Origin: a virus
Reading direction: 5' to 3' (one strand)
IMG/VR virus record: IMGVR_UViG_3300042090_000890
Location: 1-64,000 of that record
Length of the DNA stretch: 64,000 bases
Shown: piece after piece, positions 24,476 through 32,159 of the stretch
How positions within the stretch are numbered: position 1 is the stretch's first letter
Layout: each line of letters opens with the position of its first letter
Made by a program: the position numbers and the translations under genes
The notes under the pieces: generated by a model
The model's input: only the letters and a program-made list of their open reading frames with translations
Databases searched by the model: none
What the model was told of the DNA's origin: nothing

Positions 24476-25348
24476 TTACCTCTGTTTAAGCATCATGTCA
24501 AGGGCTGCGGATAAACTGCCGGTGCCAGCTCCCGCGTCAGAACCACCGCCGCCTTCGCCGATACCTGGTGAATTGCGTATGCGAGCTACCTGACGAGCGT
24601 TGAGCATGTCCATTTGGGCCTGAGAAGGCATTGGCTGCGGTGGGCGGATAGTCGAGACTGCTTGCGAAAGGTCTTGGCCGGTAAAGGCATTAACGTTGTT
24701 CGACTTCTTGCGCGGTGCGTTCGGCTTGGCCGGTGCGGCGGGTGCCGCAGCCTGTGCTGGTACGTCTTCGGTAGAAATGACTTGGCCGTTGCGCTTAACT
24801 ACCCGGCGGGTAACGGTCTTGCGTGTGGTCGTTGTTGGCGCTGGAGCGGCCACGGGCGGTGCGACCTGTACGTGCTGATGCGTAGTAGGAAGCTCTTGAA
24901 TCTGAGGCTGTGGCACTTGTACGGCGCTTATAGACGGAACGGATGACACGAGCCGGTTCTTCTCGACCAACTTGCGAGCGATATCCTTCAGTGCGACCGT
25001 TTCTTCGTCCGAAAATGGAGATTTGACCTGGATCGGTTGCATTGAGCCAATGTGGCCTGGCTTGCCGTCGGCTTTGATGCCGAGCAGCACTTCCAACCGG
25101 AACTGGATGAATTCTTTGAATTCTTTGCGAACAGCCTTGATGATTTCTGGCCGGGCCGAACCGGGAGCGAACAGTTGGTGATTCAGAAGCGCTTCGTACA
25201 GTTTGGCTTGTTCGATGCGGGCGATGGCCTCGTTGATGATGGAAGTGGTCGCCTCGGCCTCTTCCGTCTCTTCGATAACCTCTTCTTCGATTTCCTCGAC
25301 GATCTCTTCTATGTCAGTATCGAGAAAATTACTGTTCACATCGTTCAT
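24476..25348 (-). CDS. Acidic and Pro/Ala-rich protein, 290 aa
   Basis: The N-terminus is extremely acidic (residues about 11-35, alternating Glu with Ile, Val and Thr), then a helical domain (about 40-140), then an intrinsically disordered basic/proline region with TTTTRKTVTRRVVKR and a Gly-rich end (GIGEGGGGSDAGAGTG). No family recognised. A TGGTATAAT element ends five bases before the ATG, with no ribosome site between, so translation may begin on a nearly leaderless mRNA. Confidence 0.55.
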   Translation of the reverse strand: MNDVNSNFLDTDIEEIVEEIEEEVIEETEEAEATTSIINEAIARIEQAKLYEALLNHQLFAPGSARPEIIKAVRKEFKEFIQFRLEVLLGIKADGKPGHIGSMQPIQVKSPFSDEETVALKDIARKLVEKNRLVSSVPSISAVQVPQPQIQELPTTHQHVQVAPPVAAPAPTTTTRKTVTRRVVKRNGQVISTEDVPAQAAAPAAPAKPNAPRKKSNNVNAFTGQDLSQAVSTIRPPQPMPSQAQMDMLNARQVARIRNSPGIGEGGGGSDAGAGTGSLSAALDMMLKQR

Positions 25349-25353
25349 GCAGT

Positions 25354-25362
25354 ATTATACCA
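25354..25362 (-). promoter_or_regulatory. Extended -10 promoter (near-leaderless)
   Basis: Read leftward, TGTGGTATAAT is followed by only ACTGC and then the ATG at 25348. It overlaps the TAA of the RuvC-like gene. The spacing predicts a transcript that begins at or next to the start codon. Confidence 0.6.
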
Positions 25363-25969
25363 CAGTTTTCTGTTGCGGAGATAAAACCACGTTTAAATCG
25401 ACTTGGACGGCCACTGGAAAGGCTATCTTGAAGGACTCGTTGTGCCCGTACGTTGCGAGGCAAACAGCGTCGGCGATGTCATGGTCTTTTTTCAGAAGTT
25501 CGAGTTTGTATTTCTCGTTAACCCAGGCTACAGCCAGATGCTTCGGCGTTACCTTGCCGCGAGCTTCTTTAGACTTCACGGCCTTATTATGCTTGCGCTG
25601 GTCTTTCGATAGCTTGATTTCCAGCCTTGAACGCCAACGCGAGGTGTCAACATACTCCGTCTTTGGTGCCCACGGTGTGGCCATTATCCAGTCAAGAGTG
25701 AGGCAATGGATGAACTCCAACTGCTTTTGGTCCGTACGGAACGAGCCTTGATTTGTTTGCTCTATGATGATTTTGTCTGGCTCCGAATTCAAAACCAGTT
25801 TGGCAATTTCATTTCTCATATCGCGGGCGCGGCAGAGAAGCGAGAAGTCAGAGCAGAGTGATGGGTCGTCGACGTGCGGCGCTTTCATCAACCCGTATGA
25901 AAGAAGAACGCCGTCTTGTAGGACGGCGTATCCAGTCTTTGTGCTTATATCGAGTCCGAGGATTCTCAC
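25355..25969 (-). CDS. RuvC-like Holliday-junction resolvase
   Basis: 204 residues with the RNase-H-like RuvC active site: D7 in LGLDISTKTGYAV, E70 in IIIEQ, and D164/D167 in DHDIADAVCLA. The order and spacing match RuvC-type resolvases of phages and bacteria. It would cut four-way junctions made by the UvsX-like recombinase or clear branched DNA before packaging. It overlaps the upstream gene by ATGA. Confidence 0.82.
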   Translation of the reverse strand: MRILGLDISTKTGYAVLQDGVLLSYGLMKAPHVDDPSLCSDFSLLCRARDMRNEIAKLVLNSEPDKIIIEQTNQGSFRTDQKQLEFIHCLTLDWIMATPWAPKTEYVDTSRWRSRLEIKLSKDQRKHNKAVKSKEARGKVTPKHLAVAWVNEKYKLELLKKDHDIADAVCLATYGHNESFKIAFPVAVQVDLNVVLSPQQKTVV

Positions 25970-26262
25970 GGAGCTTTTCCGCGCTCTTCCAGGATTTTGT
26001 AGACCAACTTACGTTTGAGTTTGAGAGCGGCGAGAGGTTCAGTGTACGTCTTCGCTGCCTGTTTAGCCTGCTCTCGCAGACTTTTCAAGTCTTTGTCTTT
26101 TTCCATCTCATTCTCGTTAAGCGTCACCTGAATGGCGATCGTCGCTAAACGGCTTCTGAGATTGTCATCGGTCGCACCGTAGACTTCTTGGGCAAACGTT
26201 TCGTCAACGTCTTTAACTTTGTCCCATAGAGTCTTCGGACCTTTGCGTGCTCGGCGTGCCAT
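25966..26262 (-). CDS. Small helical basic protein, 98 aa
   Basis: A basic, helical 98-residue protein (MARRARKGPKTLWDKVKDVDE...) with a central LRSRLATIAIQVTLNENEMEKD helix and a Lys-rich end. No recognised family. Its stop overlaps the start of the resolvase gene, so the two are probably co-translated. Confidence 0.55.
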   Translation of the reverse strand: MARRARKGPKTLWDKVKDVDETFAQEVYGATDDNLRSRLATIAIQVTLNENEMEKDKDLKSLREQAKQAAKTYTEPLAALKLKRKLVYKILEERGKAP

Positions 26263-26271
26263 CGACAGCTC

Positions 26272-26601
26272 CTACTGAACTGTCGCTGGTGCTGGGCTTG
26301 CGTCCGTGCCGGATGCGCTTTGGCTTCCGGAGTCAGATGCAGGTGCCGGTGCAGGATCGCTGCCACTCGGAGCTGCTCCGCTGGAAGAATCGGCTGCCGG
26401 TGCGGCGCCTGCTGCCTTGTCAGCCTCTGCTTTTTCTGCAGCGGTCTGCTCGGTTACAGTCTGCAACGCGAAGATCGCGCCTTTCAACTGTTCCCGTCGG
26501 CTTTGCAACATTTCCAGATTTTGCTGGAGTTGCGTGATCTGCTGATTCGTTTGGTTCAGCTGATCAGTAAAATTTTTCGTGAGATTCTCTACTGCTTTCA
26601 T
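26272..26601 (-). CDS. Coiled coil with low-complexity tail, 109 aa
   Basis: Residues 1-55 form a Gln/Leu-rich coiled coil (TNQQITQLQQNLEMLQSRREQL). The rest is a disordered Ala/Ser/Pro/Gly/Asp tail (PAPAPASDSGSQSASG). The ATG at 26601 follows AGGAGGT. It is the first gene behind the promoter at 26619. No function can be assigned. Confidence 0.55.
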   Translation of the reverse strand: MKAVENLTKNFTDQLNQTNQQITQLQQNLEMLQSRREQLKGAIFALQTVTEQTAAEKAEADKAAGAAPAADSSSGAAPSGSDPAPAPASDSGSQSASGTDASPAPATVQ

Positions 26602-26618
26602 GGGTACCTCCTATTCAC

Positions 26619-26627
26619 ATTATACCA
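26619..26627 (-). promoter_or_regulatory. Extended -10 promoter
   Basis: Read leftward: TGGTATAAT, 17 bases that include AGGAGG, then the ATG at 26601. It overlaps the TAA of the upstream gene. It belongs to the same promoter family as 17815 and 31393. Confidence 0.6.
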
Positions 26628-27054
26628 TACAATCGGGCTCGGCAGTCCAAAGAATATCTAAATCAACGAATTTTTCGTCGTGGATAGCCGACGCGACGGC
26701 TCGGACGCCGAATTTTCCGATCTCTTTGTACTTCGAATCCATCTGAGAAACGTAGTCGACGAAGGCGCTGAACTTCATTTCCCACCGACGGATGAACTCG
26801 AACGGGATACCTTCGGCGAGCGAGACTGACTTGGCGTACCGGCGATGGTCCTCGGCTGTAAAAAAGACTCGGATCTGTCCTTCGAGAGCTTCGGCGCCGT
26901 CCGGAGCTTTTTCTAAGAAGATTTGGCCGATCTGGTCTTCGTTGTTGACAATGCAGATATAAACACTTGAATCAGCTACCATTGTTTCAAAATATCTTGT
27001 GTACAGAATTGGCGGGATGAACGGTCTGAATTCGAAGCTAAACTGCGTTGACAT
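26620..27054 (-). CDS. Hypothetical protein, 144 aa
   Basis: From the ATG at 27054, inside the end of the SbcC-like gene; the longer frame to 27120 is unlikely. The product is an alpha/beta protein with aromatic strands (STQFSFEFRPFIPPILYTRYF, SVYICIVNNE). No family is recognised. Tight linkage suggests it is co-translated with the Rad50/SbcC-like ATPase. Confidence 0.55.
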   Translation of the reverse strand: MSTQFSFEFRPFIPPILYTRYFETMVADSSVYICIVNNEDQIGQIFLEKAPDGAEALEGQIRVFFTAEDHRRYAKSVSLAEGIPFEFIRRWEMKFSAFVDYVSQMDSKYKEIGKFGVRAVASAIHDEKFVDLDILWTAEPDCMV

Positions 27055-28819
27055 ATGATTCTCTGCCGTCGTACTCGATGTTGACTGTCCGGTCGAAAGA
27101 CTCTTTGATCTCTGTTGCATGATCGATCATAAGTACGAGACCTTTTACACGGCTCTTAATCATTTCGATTACGGCCATCTTTTCGCTGGGTCCAAGTCCT
27201 TCCATGACTTCATCCAGGCCAGTCCATTGGACTGCGCATCCCGACCGAGAGCGGATTGCTTCCGCTGCAGCCAAGTCCGAGCACAACTCGATGGCGCCTT
27301 GTTGGCCGCCGGAGAGATTGTCATCGAGATCGACGTCCAACCCATTACGCGATATCGTCACGGAGATTTCTTTCTTGGTTGTTCCTTTCGTTTTCACGAG
27401 CTTGTTCGATGAGATAGTAACCGTGAAGTGTCTGGCGTTCGGGAAATAACTGAGCATGTCATTCGTGCGAACTTCAATGTCCTGGAGTATCTCGTCGAAG
27501 ATGCAGCCTAAGAAACCGCCGCGACCGAGTAACTCGGCAGAATGCTGTTCGATAGCCAGATTGGCCTCTTCGGTCGCCAGCTTCAGCTTCAACTTCTCGT
27601 ATTCTCCGAGCTGTTTCTGATAGAAGTTCGCTTTATTGACGGTCGTCTGGAGGTTAGACGCGGCGGAGTTCATGGCCGATTCCGCTAATCGGAACGGTGC
27701 AGACAGAGAGCCAAGTTTACCGTTCAGGTCCCGCAGACGTTCATTCAAGCCGACGTCTTTTATCATCAAATTGGCGTGGCGATCGACAATCTCCTGGAGA
27801 CTATTAAGAATAGGCTCGGCATTTTTGATGTACGTGATGTTCGTCTTCATCTTTTCAACTAGCCGGTCTATCTCGGCGTTCGTCTGATCGAGATATGCTT
27901 TGGCCGCGTCCCATTCTCTCTCGCAAGTCGGGCACGCGTTTTTCTCAAGTTTCGCGACCTTGTCTTGTAGCGACAGAATCTGATTTTTGACGTTCGCGTT
28001 CTCAGTCTTCTTGGAATTAACCGAGTAGTTAAGATCGTTGATCTTTTTGATTTCCTGTGCAGCTACGGAAATCTCCTGTCGGAGACCGTACTGTTCAGTT
28101 TTAACGGCGTTGATCTCGGCGTTTATGCCGTCTGCCGCCGCAGGACTACCCAGAGACAAGAACTCCAGCTTCGCCTTATTGTGCGTTTCGTAAGCCTTGT
28201 CGATATCTTCCTGCGAAACATAGTTGCCGGACATGTTCGCATCATAGTGTTGAATGTCGCGCTGAGTCAGTTTGATCGCTTCCAGAATCCGATTAGTCTC
28301 TTTGGTGAACTCATCCGCTGCCAGCTCGACTTCACCGAGGTTGAGCGGTTGCGTCAGAAATTCTTTCAGCTGCGAGTCGGTGGACCGGATGATCGTACCT
28401 TTCACGCGCTGTTTCCGATACGTGATCATCTTCAGCATATCGGCATTTGTACCGAGCATTTCGAGAAGATGCTCGCGTGGACCTTTGGTCAGGCCGGGAT
28501 ATACCTCGCCGTTGATGATCAAACTTAGTTTTGGGTCCATGACCACTTCAACCAAGTCCGGACCGATCTGGATGGTCAACTTCAAAAATATCTTTTTGGA
28601 ATCCCAATTCTTGATGGATGCGAGCGTTGCGTTCGATATGCCGAGGCAGACCGCTATCGCTTCTAGGATGGTCGTCTTACCAGATCCGGAGGATACTTCC
28701 GAACCCTTCCAGTGGCCGGAAATGAGCATCACTGCATTGCCGCGAGGGAATGGGATTACGGTACGTTTTCGGAAGGATCGGAACCCTTCAAGCTCTAAGC
28801 TGACGAGCTGAATGTCCAC
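27038..28819 (-). CDS. Rad50/SbcC (T4 gp46)-like ATPase
   Basis: 593 residues from a GTG at 28819 that overlaps the upstream TAG (TAGTG). It has an N-terminal ABC half with Walker A G45-S-G-K48-T-T inside an unusually extended loop (GHWKGSEVSSGSGKTT), two coiled-coil arms meeting at a zinc-hook CxxC (ACPTCER, middle of the protein), and a C-terminal half with the signature NLSGGQQ and Walker B near LDEVMEG. With an Mre11-like nuclease (36363) it would form the DNA-end-processing complex. It is shorter than E. coli SbcC (about 1050) and like T4 gp46 (560). Confidence 0.85.
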   Translation of the reverse strand: MDIQLVSLELEGFRSFRKRTVIPFPRGNAVMLISGHWKGSEVSSGSGKTTILEAIAVCLGISNATLASIKNWDSKKIFLKLTIQIGPDLVEVVMDPKLSLIINGEVYPGLTKGPREHLLEMLGTNADMLKMITYRKQRVKGTIIRSTDSQLKEFLTQPLNLGEVELAADEFTKETNRILEAIKLTQRDIQHYDANMSGNYVSQEDIDKAYETHNKAKLEFLSLGSPAAADGINAEINAVKTEQYGLRQEISVAAQEIKKINDLNYSVNSKKTENANVKNQILSLQDKVAKLEKNACPTCEREWDAAKAYLDQTNAEIDRLVEKMKTNITYIKNAEPILNSLQEIVDRHANLMIKDVGLNERLRDLNGKLGSLSAPFRLAESAMNSAASNLQTTVNKANFYQKQLGEYEKLKLKLATEEANLAIEQHSAELLGRGGFLGCIFDEILQDIEVRTNDMLSYFPNARHFTVTISSNKLVKTKGTTKKEISVTISRNGLDVDLDDNLSGGQQGAIELCSDLAAAEAIRSRSGCAVQWTGLDEVMEGLGPSEKMAVIEMIKSRVKGLVLMIDHATEIKESFDRTVNIEYDGRESYVNAV

Positions 28820-29346
28820 TACAGACCGCCTTTTGAAGAGTTTTCTTCGTTCCACATAGGCTGCATATTGTTGTAATGGCACGCCGCACGCAGTTCTTCC
28901 ATATTTTCCAAATTAAACTTAGAAAGTGGCTTGATATGATCTATAGACCATCGGCCCACGCCTCTTCCATAATTATCCCAAGACATGGAATCTTTGAATA
29001 GTGCGCTAAGATGAAGTTTAAATTCTTCTATGGAACAGCCGAGATTTCGGATCGCTCCTCCACATCGGACGACTTTCGTCAGTCTGGCTCGCAAATTATC
29101 TCGAAGCCTAAAATTTATTTCAGTCTTTCTTCGAATCCGAAATCTGGCGGATTGTCGGGCAGAAATTTTCGCCTTGTTCGATTGAAAATATATCTTCTTT
29201 TGTGCCAATTTTTTAATGCGATTTTTCTTGTACGATTTCCTACCATACGCTTGATATTCGGCTTTTTTCAAAAGCCTCCTGGCTTTGATTTCAGCCTTGT
29301 GATTCTGATAATAACGCTTGTGTGCGTCAGTGTAAGTGTTATTCAC
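28819..29346 (-). CDS. HNH endonuclease, probable free-standing homing enzyme
   Basis: 175 residues: a very basic N-terminal half (KKAEYQAYGRKSYKKNRIKKLAQKK, likely DNA contacts) and a C-terminal HNH motif (RWSIDHIKPLSKF, then a HYNNMQPMW segment and a Lys-Gly end). DH plus N-x-x-x-N matches phage HNH nucleases. The GTG at 29346 has GAGGAAA upstream. By eye the gene is more AT-rich than its neighbours, and it lies between a zinc-ribbon gene and the SbcC-like gene, with only 1-8 base overlaps. These are signs of an inserted mobile gene. Confidence 0.8.
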   Translation of the reverse strand: MNNTYTDAHKRYYQNHKAEIKARRLLKKAEYQAYGRKSYKKNRIKKLAQKKIYFQSNKAKISARQSARFRIRRKTEINFRLRDNLRARLTKVVRCGGAIRNLGCSIEEFKLHLSALFKDSMSWDNYGRGVGRWSIDHIKPLSKFNLENMEELRAACHYNNMQPMWNEENSSKGGL

Positions 29347-29590
29347 TTTCCTCAGTATTCTCGCTATGCTTGTCGGCTCTGTCCGACATTATTTCTTCAA
29401 TGTTATGGAGCCGTTCGACCTTCCGGGCCATTGCTCCGTTGTCCAACTGTTCGACTACCGATATGCTACCAGTACGTATTACCGCCTTTGACTCGGTTTT
29501 GCAAGTCGGGCACGAAACAACTCGCTCTCGACGAACCAGAGATACTCTAAATTCGCCGTGGGCTGGACATTTGAAGGTGAACCAGGCCAT
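29339..29590 (-). CDS. Small zinc-ribbon protein
   Basis: 83 residues from the ATG at 29590 (GGAGGACACTG before it; TGATG overlap with the chaperonin gene). A zinc-ribbon-like start (FKCPAHGEF...VSCPTCKTES) is followed by a charged helical tail (ADKHSENTEESE). It resembles FmdB-type regulatory ribbons found in many phages. Translationally coupled to the chaperonin. Confidence 0.6.
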   Translation of the reverse strand: MAWFTFKCPAHGEFRVSLVRRERVVSCPTCKTESKAVIRTGSISVVEQLDNGAMARKVERLHNIEEIMSDRADKHSENTEESE

Positions 29591-31377
29591 CAGTGTCCTC
29601 CGTGGAGTGACCCTCGCTCGCCGATCGCTTTTTCGAACTGGCGGACCATGTCCTCTTCCGACTTGTCGGTCTGGTAGTCGCGTTTGAAAGCTACGATCCC
29701 GCCGAGCGTTCCGATGAGCGATGCGATCGAGATGCTGTTGCGAATAGCCTCGGCTACAGCCGGGAGAGAATCGAGCAGATCGGTCTTGCCGACCCATTTT
29801 TCTTCAGAGATGTCGTACGTTTGCTTATCGTTGAGCAATAATTCGCCGATCTGGCGCGTGATCTCCTCTTCGTTGTATCCGTAGTTGGAGTACAAAAGTT
29901 TGACCGGCTCAAGCAGAGCCTCCGCCAAAATCTCGATCGCATGGCGCTTGGCCGAAAGCGGCAATGAAAAAGCAGACGTATGAAGGTCGGCGGCCAGCCG
30001 GACCAGCACGTAGCCTCCGCCGGGAACAGCTCCGTGTTTGATAGCGCCTTTGATTGCCATCCAAGCGTCTTCCGCGCGGTCGCGCTTCTCGCGCGTCTCG
30101 CCCGCCGACGGACCGTAGATGTTGAGTCGTACGATGCCAGACGTGAGCTTGCCTTTTCGGATGTTCAGATCGTTTTCTTCGTAGTCTGATTCCGGATTTT
30201 TGAGCTGTTCCTTCAGTTCGTCGACGCGGATCTTGATGGCATCAGCGTCTTCGTCGGCGAAGATCATAGCCTTGAACCGGCTGCACTCAAAACGCTTGAC
30301 GCGGCACGAAGCGAGCAACCCTTCAGCGTTGATGTCTGTGATCGGATTGTCGATCGGATTGAACACTGTCGTGCCCGTGTACGCTTGCAGATCATACAGC
30401 AAGTTGGTCCGCCAGTTCATGATGGCCCGCTCCGGTGTCATCAGCGGGAAAACCTTCATGGCTGACTTTGGGTGGTTCCAAATCACATGCATGTCGCCGA
30501 GAGCTTGATCAGAGAAGCCGTGGGCAACCAACACAACGTTGTGCTCCGGGCGCTTAGCGGCCTCGGATGCTGCATAAAGTTTGTTCAGTGAATCGAACAC
30601 CTGCATGAAATCATTGATGATTCCGTCAAACAATACAAAGATCGGATTGTCGAGGACGACCATCGTGCCGGTTTTGTCATTGATGAAACCATTCGCCAGT
30701 GTGCGGCATGACTCCTCGTACCCGCGCTCGGAGGTGTAGCCATTGATCTTCTCGATCGCGTACCGCGAGTTACCGCCCGCATTGATTTCGACGATCGTCA
30801 TGTCGCCTTCTTCGCCGACCAAGTCCAACCCTTCGATGACTTTCTTGGCCAGTTCCGTGTCTCCGTTGGCAGACAGACAGGCGACCTTTTCGAGTGTTTC
30901 CGAGTAGTTGTCAGCGTCGATCAACAACTTTTCCGCCTCAATCTGAGACGTTATTCCCGGAATGAGACGCTGCATTTCCCGAACGATTTTCTGCGGCGAT
31001 AGCTTCGGATTGTTTTTCACAACGTCGATGGTCGCGCGGCATATCGCACTCGAAAGTACCGTGGCAGTAGTTGTTCCGTCACCGGCTTCGGAGGCGGTTC
31101 GAATCGCCGCATCGCGGGCAGCTTCGAGGATGAGTTGTTGGATCGGATTGTCATAACCAAGTGACTTGATTACGGTAACGCCGTCTTTCGTGATGATCGG
31201 TTTCATGTTAATCTCAGACCGTTCGAGCAAAACTTGTTTGCCGCCCGGACCCAGCGTGATCCCGGCCATGCGGGACATGTGATCGAGAGTATCGATCGTA
31301 TGCTGCGTCAGCTTGTCGCCAGACGGGACCATTACCTTGGCTGCGGATTTCGGCTTTGAGACCTGGAAAAGTGACAT
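29590..31377 (-). CDS. GroEL-like (Hsp60) chaperonin
   Basis: 595 residues from the ATG at 31377 with GGAGG before it. Group I chaperonin hallmarks: TLGPGGKQVLLE with KDGVTVIKS near residues 42-71, the ATPase GDGTTTATVL (99-108, D100 catalytic), and HGAVPGGGYVLVRLA in the C-terminal equatorial part. The apical domain is divergent, and the Gly-Met-rich tail of bacterial GroEL is absent. It folds phage or host proteins in an ATP-driven ring. No GroES gene is visible in this window. Known phage chaperonins (for example that of Pseudomonas phage EL) can work without a co-chaperonin. Confidence 0.9.
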   Translation of the reverse strand: MSLFQVSKPKSAAKVMVPSGDKLTQHTIDTLDHMSRMAGITLGPGGKQVLLERSEINMKPIITKDGVTVIKSLGYDNPIQQLILEAARDAAIRTASEAGDGTTTATVLSSAICRATIDVVKNNPKLSPQKIVREMQRLIPGITSQIEAEKLLIDADNYSETLEKVACLSANGDTELAKKVIEGLDLVGEEGDMTIVEINAGGNSRYAIEKINGYTSERGYEESCRTLANGFINDKTGTMVVLDNPIFVLFDGIINDFMQVFDSLNKLYAASEAAKRPEHNVVLVAHGFSDQALGDMHVIWNHPKSAMKVFPLMTPERAIMNWRTNLLYDLQAYTGTTVFNPIDNPITDINAEGLLASCRVKRFECSRFKAMIFADEDADAIKIRVDELKEQLKNPESDYEENDLNIRKGKLTSGIVRLNIYGPSAGETREKRDRAEDAWMAIKGAIKHGAVPGGGYVLVRLAADLHTSAFSLPLSAKRHAIEILAEALLEPVKLLYSNYGYNEEEITRQIGELLLNDKQTYDISEEKWVGKTDLLDSLPAVAEAIRNSISIASLIGTLGGIVAFKRDYQTDKSEEDMVRQFEKAIGERGSLHGGH

Positions 31378-31392
31378 AGAACCTCCAATTGC

Positions 31393-31401
31393 ATTATACC
31401 A
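31393..31401 (-). promoter_or_regulatory. Extended -10 promoter for the leftward block
   Basis: Read leftward: TGGTATAAT, 15 bases containing GGAGG, then the chaperonin ATG at 31377. It is the first promoter of the ~31 kb leftward block and faces away from the promoter at 31436. Confidence 0.7.
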
Positions 31402-31435
31402 CATCTCCTGATATGATCCGACGGTGAGGGAGTTC

Positions 31436-31444
31436 TGGTATAAT
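31436..31444 (+). promoter_or_regulatory. Extended -10 promoter for the rightward block
   Basis: TGGTATAAT reading rightward; a start about 7 bases on would give a short leader with GGAG before the TTG at 31467. The two opposing -10 elements are only 34 bases apart, so they probably share regulators. No -35 consensus is visible on either side. Confidence 0.65.
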
Positions 31445-31466
31445 TACGTGAACAGTCGGAGTGTAT

Positions 31467-32159
31467 TTGAAAATCAACGATCCACAACAACGAGATGATA
31501 AAATCTTTGAAGCGATGCGCTCCATGAGCGGTCGTGCGTTCAAAGTTTGGCTGGCCACTTTCGTGGACTCCGAAGGCTATCACACTCCTACCAAAGAAAT
31601 AATGGCCCGAACTGGAATTAAATTCGAGAGGAACATTTACACAGATTTGAAATGGTTGCGCGAGAACGGTTGGCTTGGACATGATCAAAACAATCATGCT
31701 GACATGATCAAAACAATCACTGATCAAAACAATCATGATCAAAATAGACATGATCAAAACAATCATGCTGACATGATCAAAACAATCATGCCGGACATGA
31801 CTAAAACAATCATGCCGTCTATATTAACCAAGAAAGACCTAGAAACCAGGCAGGCTGCCGAATCTTCCGAAGTCGAACAGCAGATCGAACAGCTGATTCA
31901 GCATCCGAAGATAGAGAACAAGGATTTATTGACCGGCTGCCTCAACAGACTTCGTTCGGGTAAGGCTTTGACAGACAATCAGTTAACGGCTATACAAAAT
32001 ATCTGGGACCAATTCGGCTCGACATCTGTTCCACCTGAACCGGCCCCTAAGTGGGACTCGACTCGCTTTCCGGAAACATCGACAAACGGGACCGCCGAAG
32101 AAGTCGCGTCGTGGATGCAGTTGATCAACGACTTTCCCGTTAAGAAAAGGAACGCATGA
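31467..32159 (+). CDS. Replication initiator-like winged-helix protein with intragenic iterons
   Basis: About 230 residues from a TTG at 31467 (GGAG five bases before it; a GTG at 31461 is the alternative). Residues about 8-70 look like the replisome-organiser/primosomal winged helix (DDKIFEAMRSMSGRAFKVWL... TKEIMARTGIKFERNIYTDLKWLRENGWL). Residues about 72-115 are an odd repetitive stretch (HDQNNHADMIKTI) encoded by seven DNA repeats. A helical C-terminal half could load the helicase encoded next (ATGA overlap). The layout mirrors lambda O, whose gene contains the origin. Inference, but well supported by context. Confidence 0.65.
   Translation: MKINDPQQRDDKIFEAMRSMSGRAFKVWLATFVDSEGYHTPTKEIMARTGIKFERNIYTDLKWLRENGWLGHDQNNHADMIKTITDQNNHDQNRHDQNNHADMIKTIMPDMTKTIMPSILTKKDLETRQAAESSEVEQQIEQLIQHPKIENKDLLTGCLNRLRSGKALTDNQLTAIQNIWDQFGSTSVPPEPAPKWDSTRFPETSTNGTAEEVASWMQLINDFPVKKRNA
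31678..31816 (+). repeat. Seven intragenic iterons, candidate replication origin
   Basis: Consensus CATGATCAAAACAATCATG: 6-bp inverted arms CATGAT/ATCATG around CAAAACA. Copies have their TGATC (TGACT in the last) at 31682, 31705, 31721, 31736, 31751, 31774 and 31798, giving spacings of 23, 16, 15, 15, 23 and 24 bp, so most are 1.5 or 2 helical turns apart. Copy 4 is the most degenerate. They lie inside the initiator-like gene. They could also be autoregulatory operators. Confidence 0.75.

Noticed and set aside
31678-31816. CRISPR-like array
   Set aside because: Repeats are evenly spaced but the spacings (15-24 bp) leave essentially no unique spacers, the repeats are short palindromes, and they lie in a coding gene.
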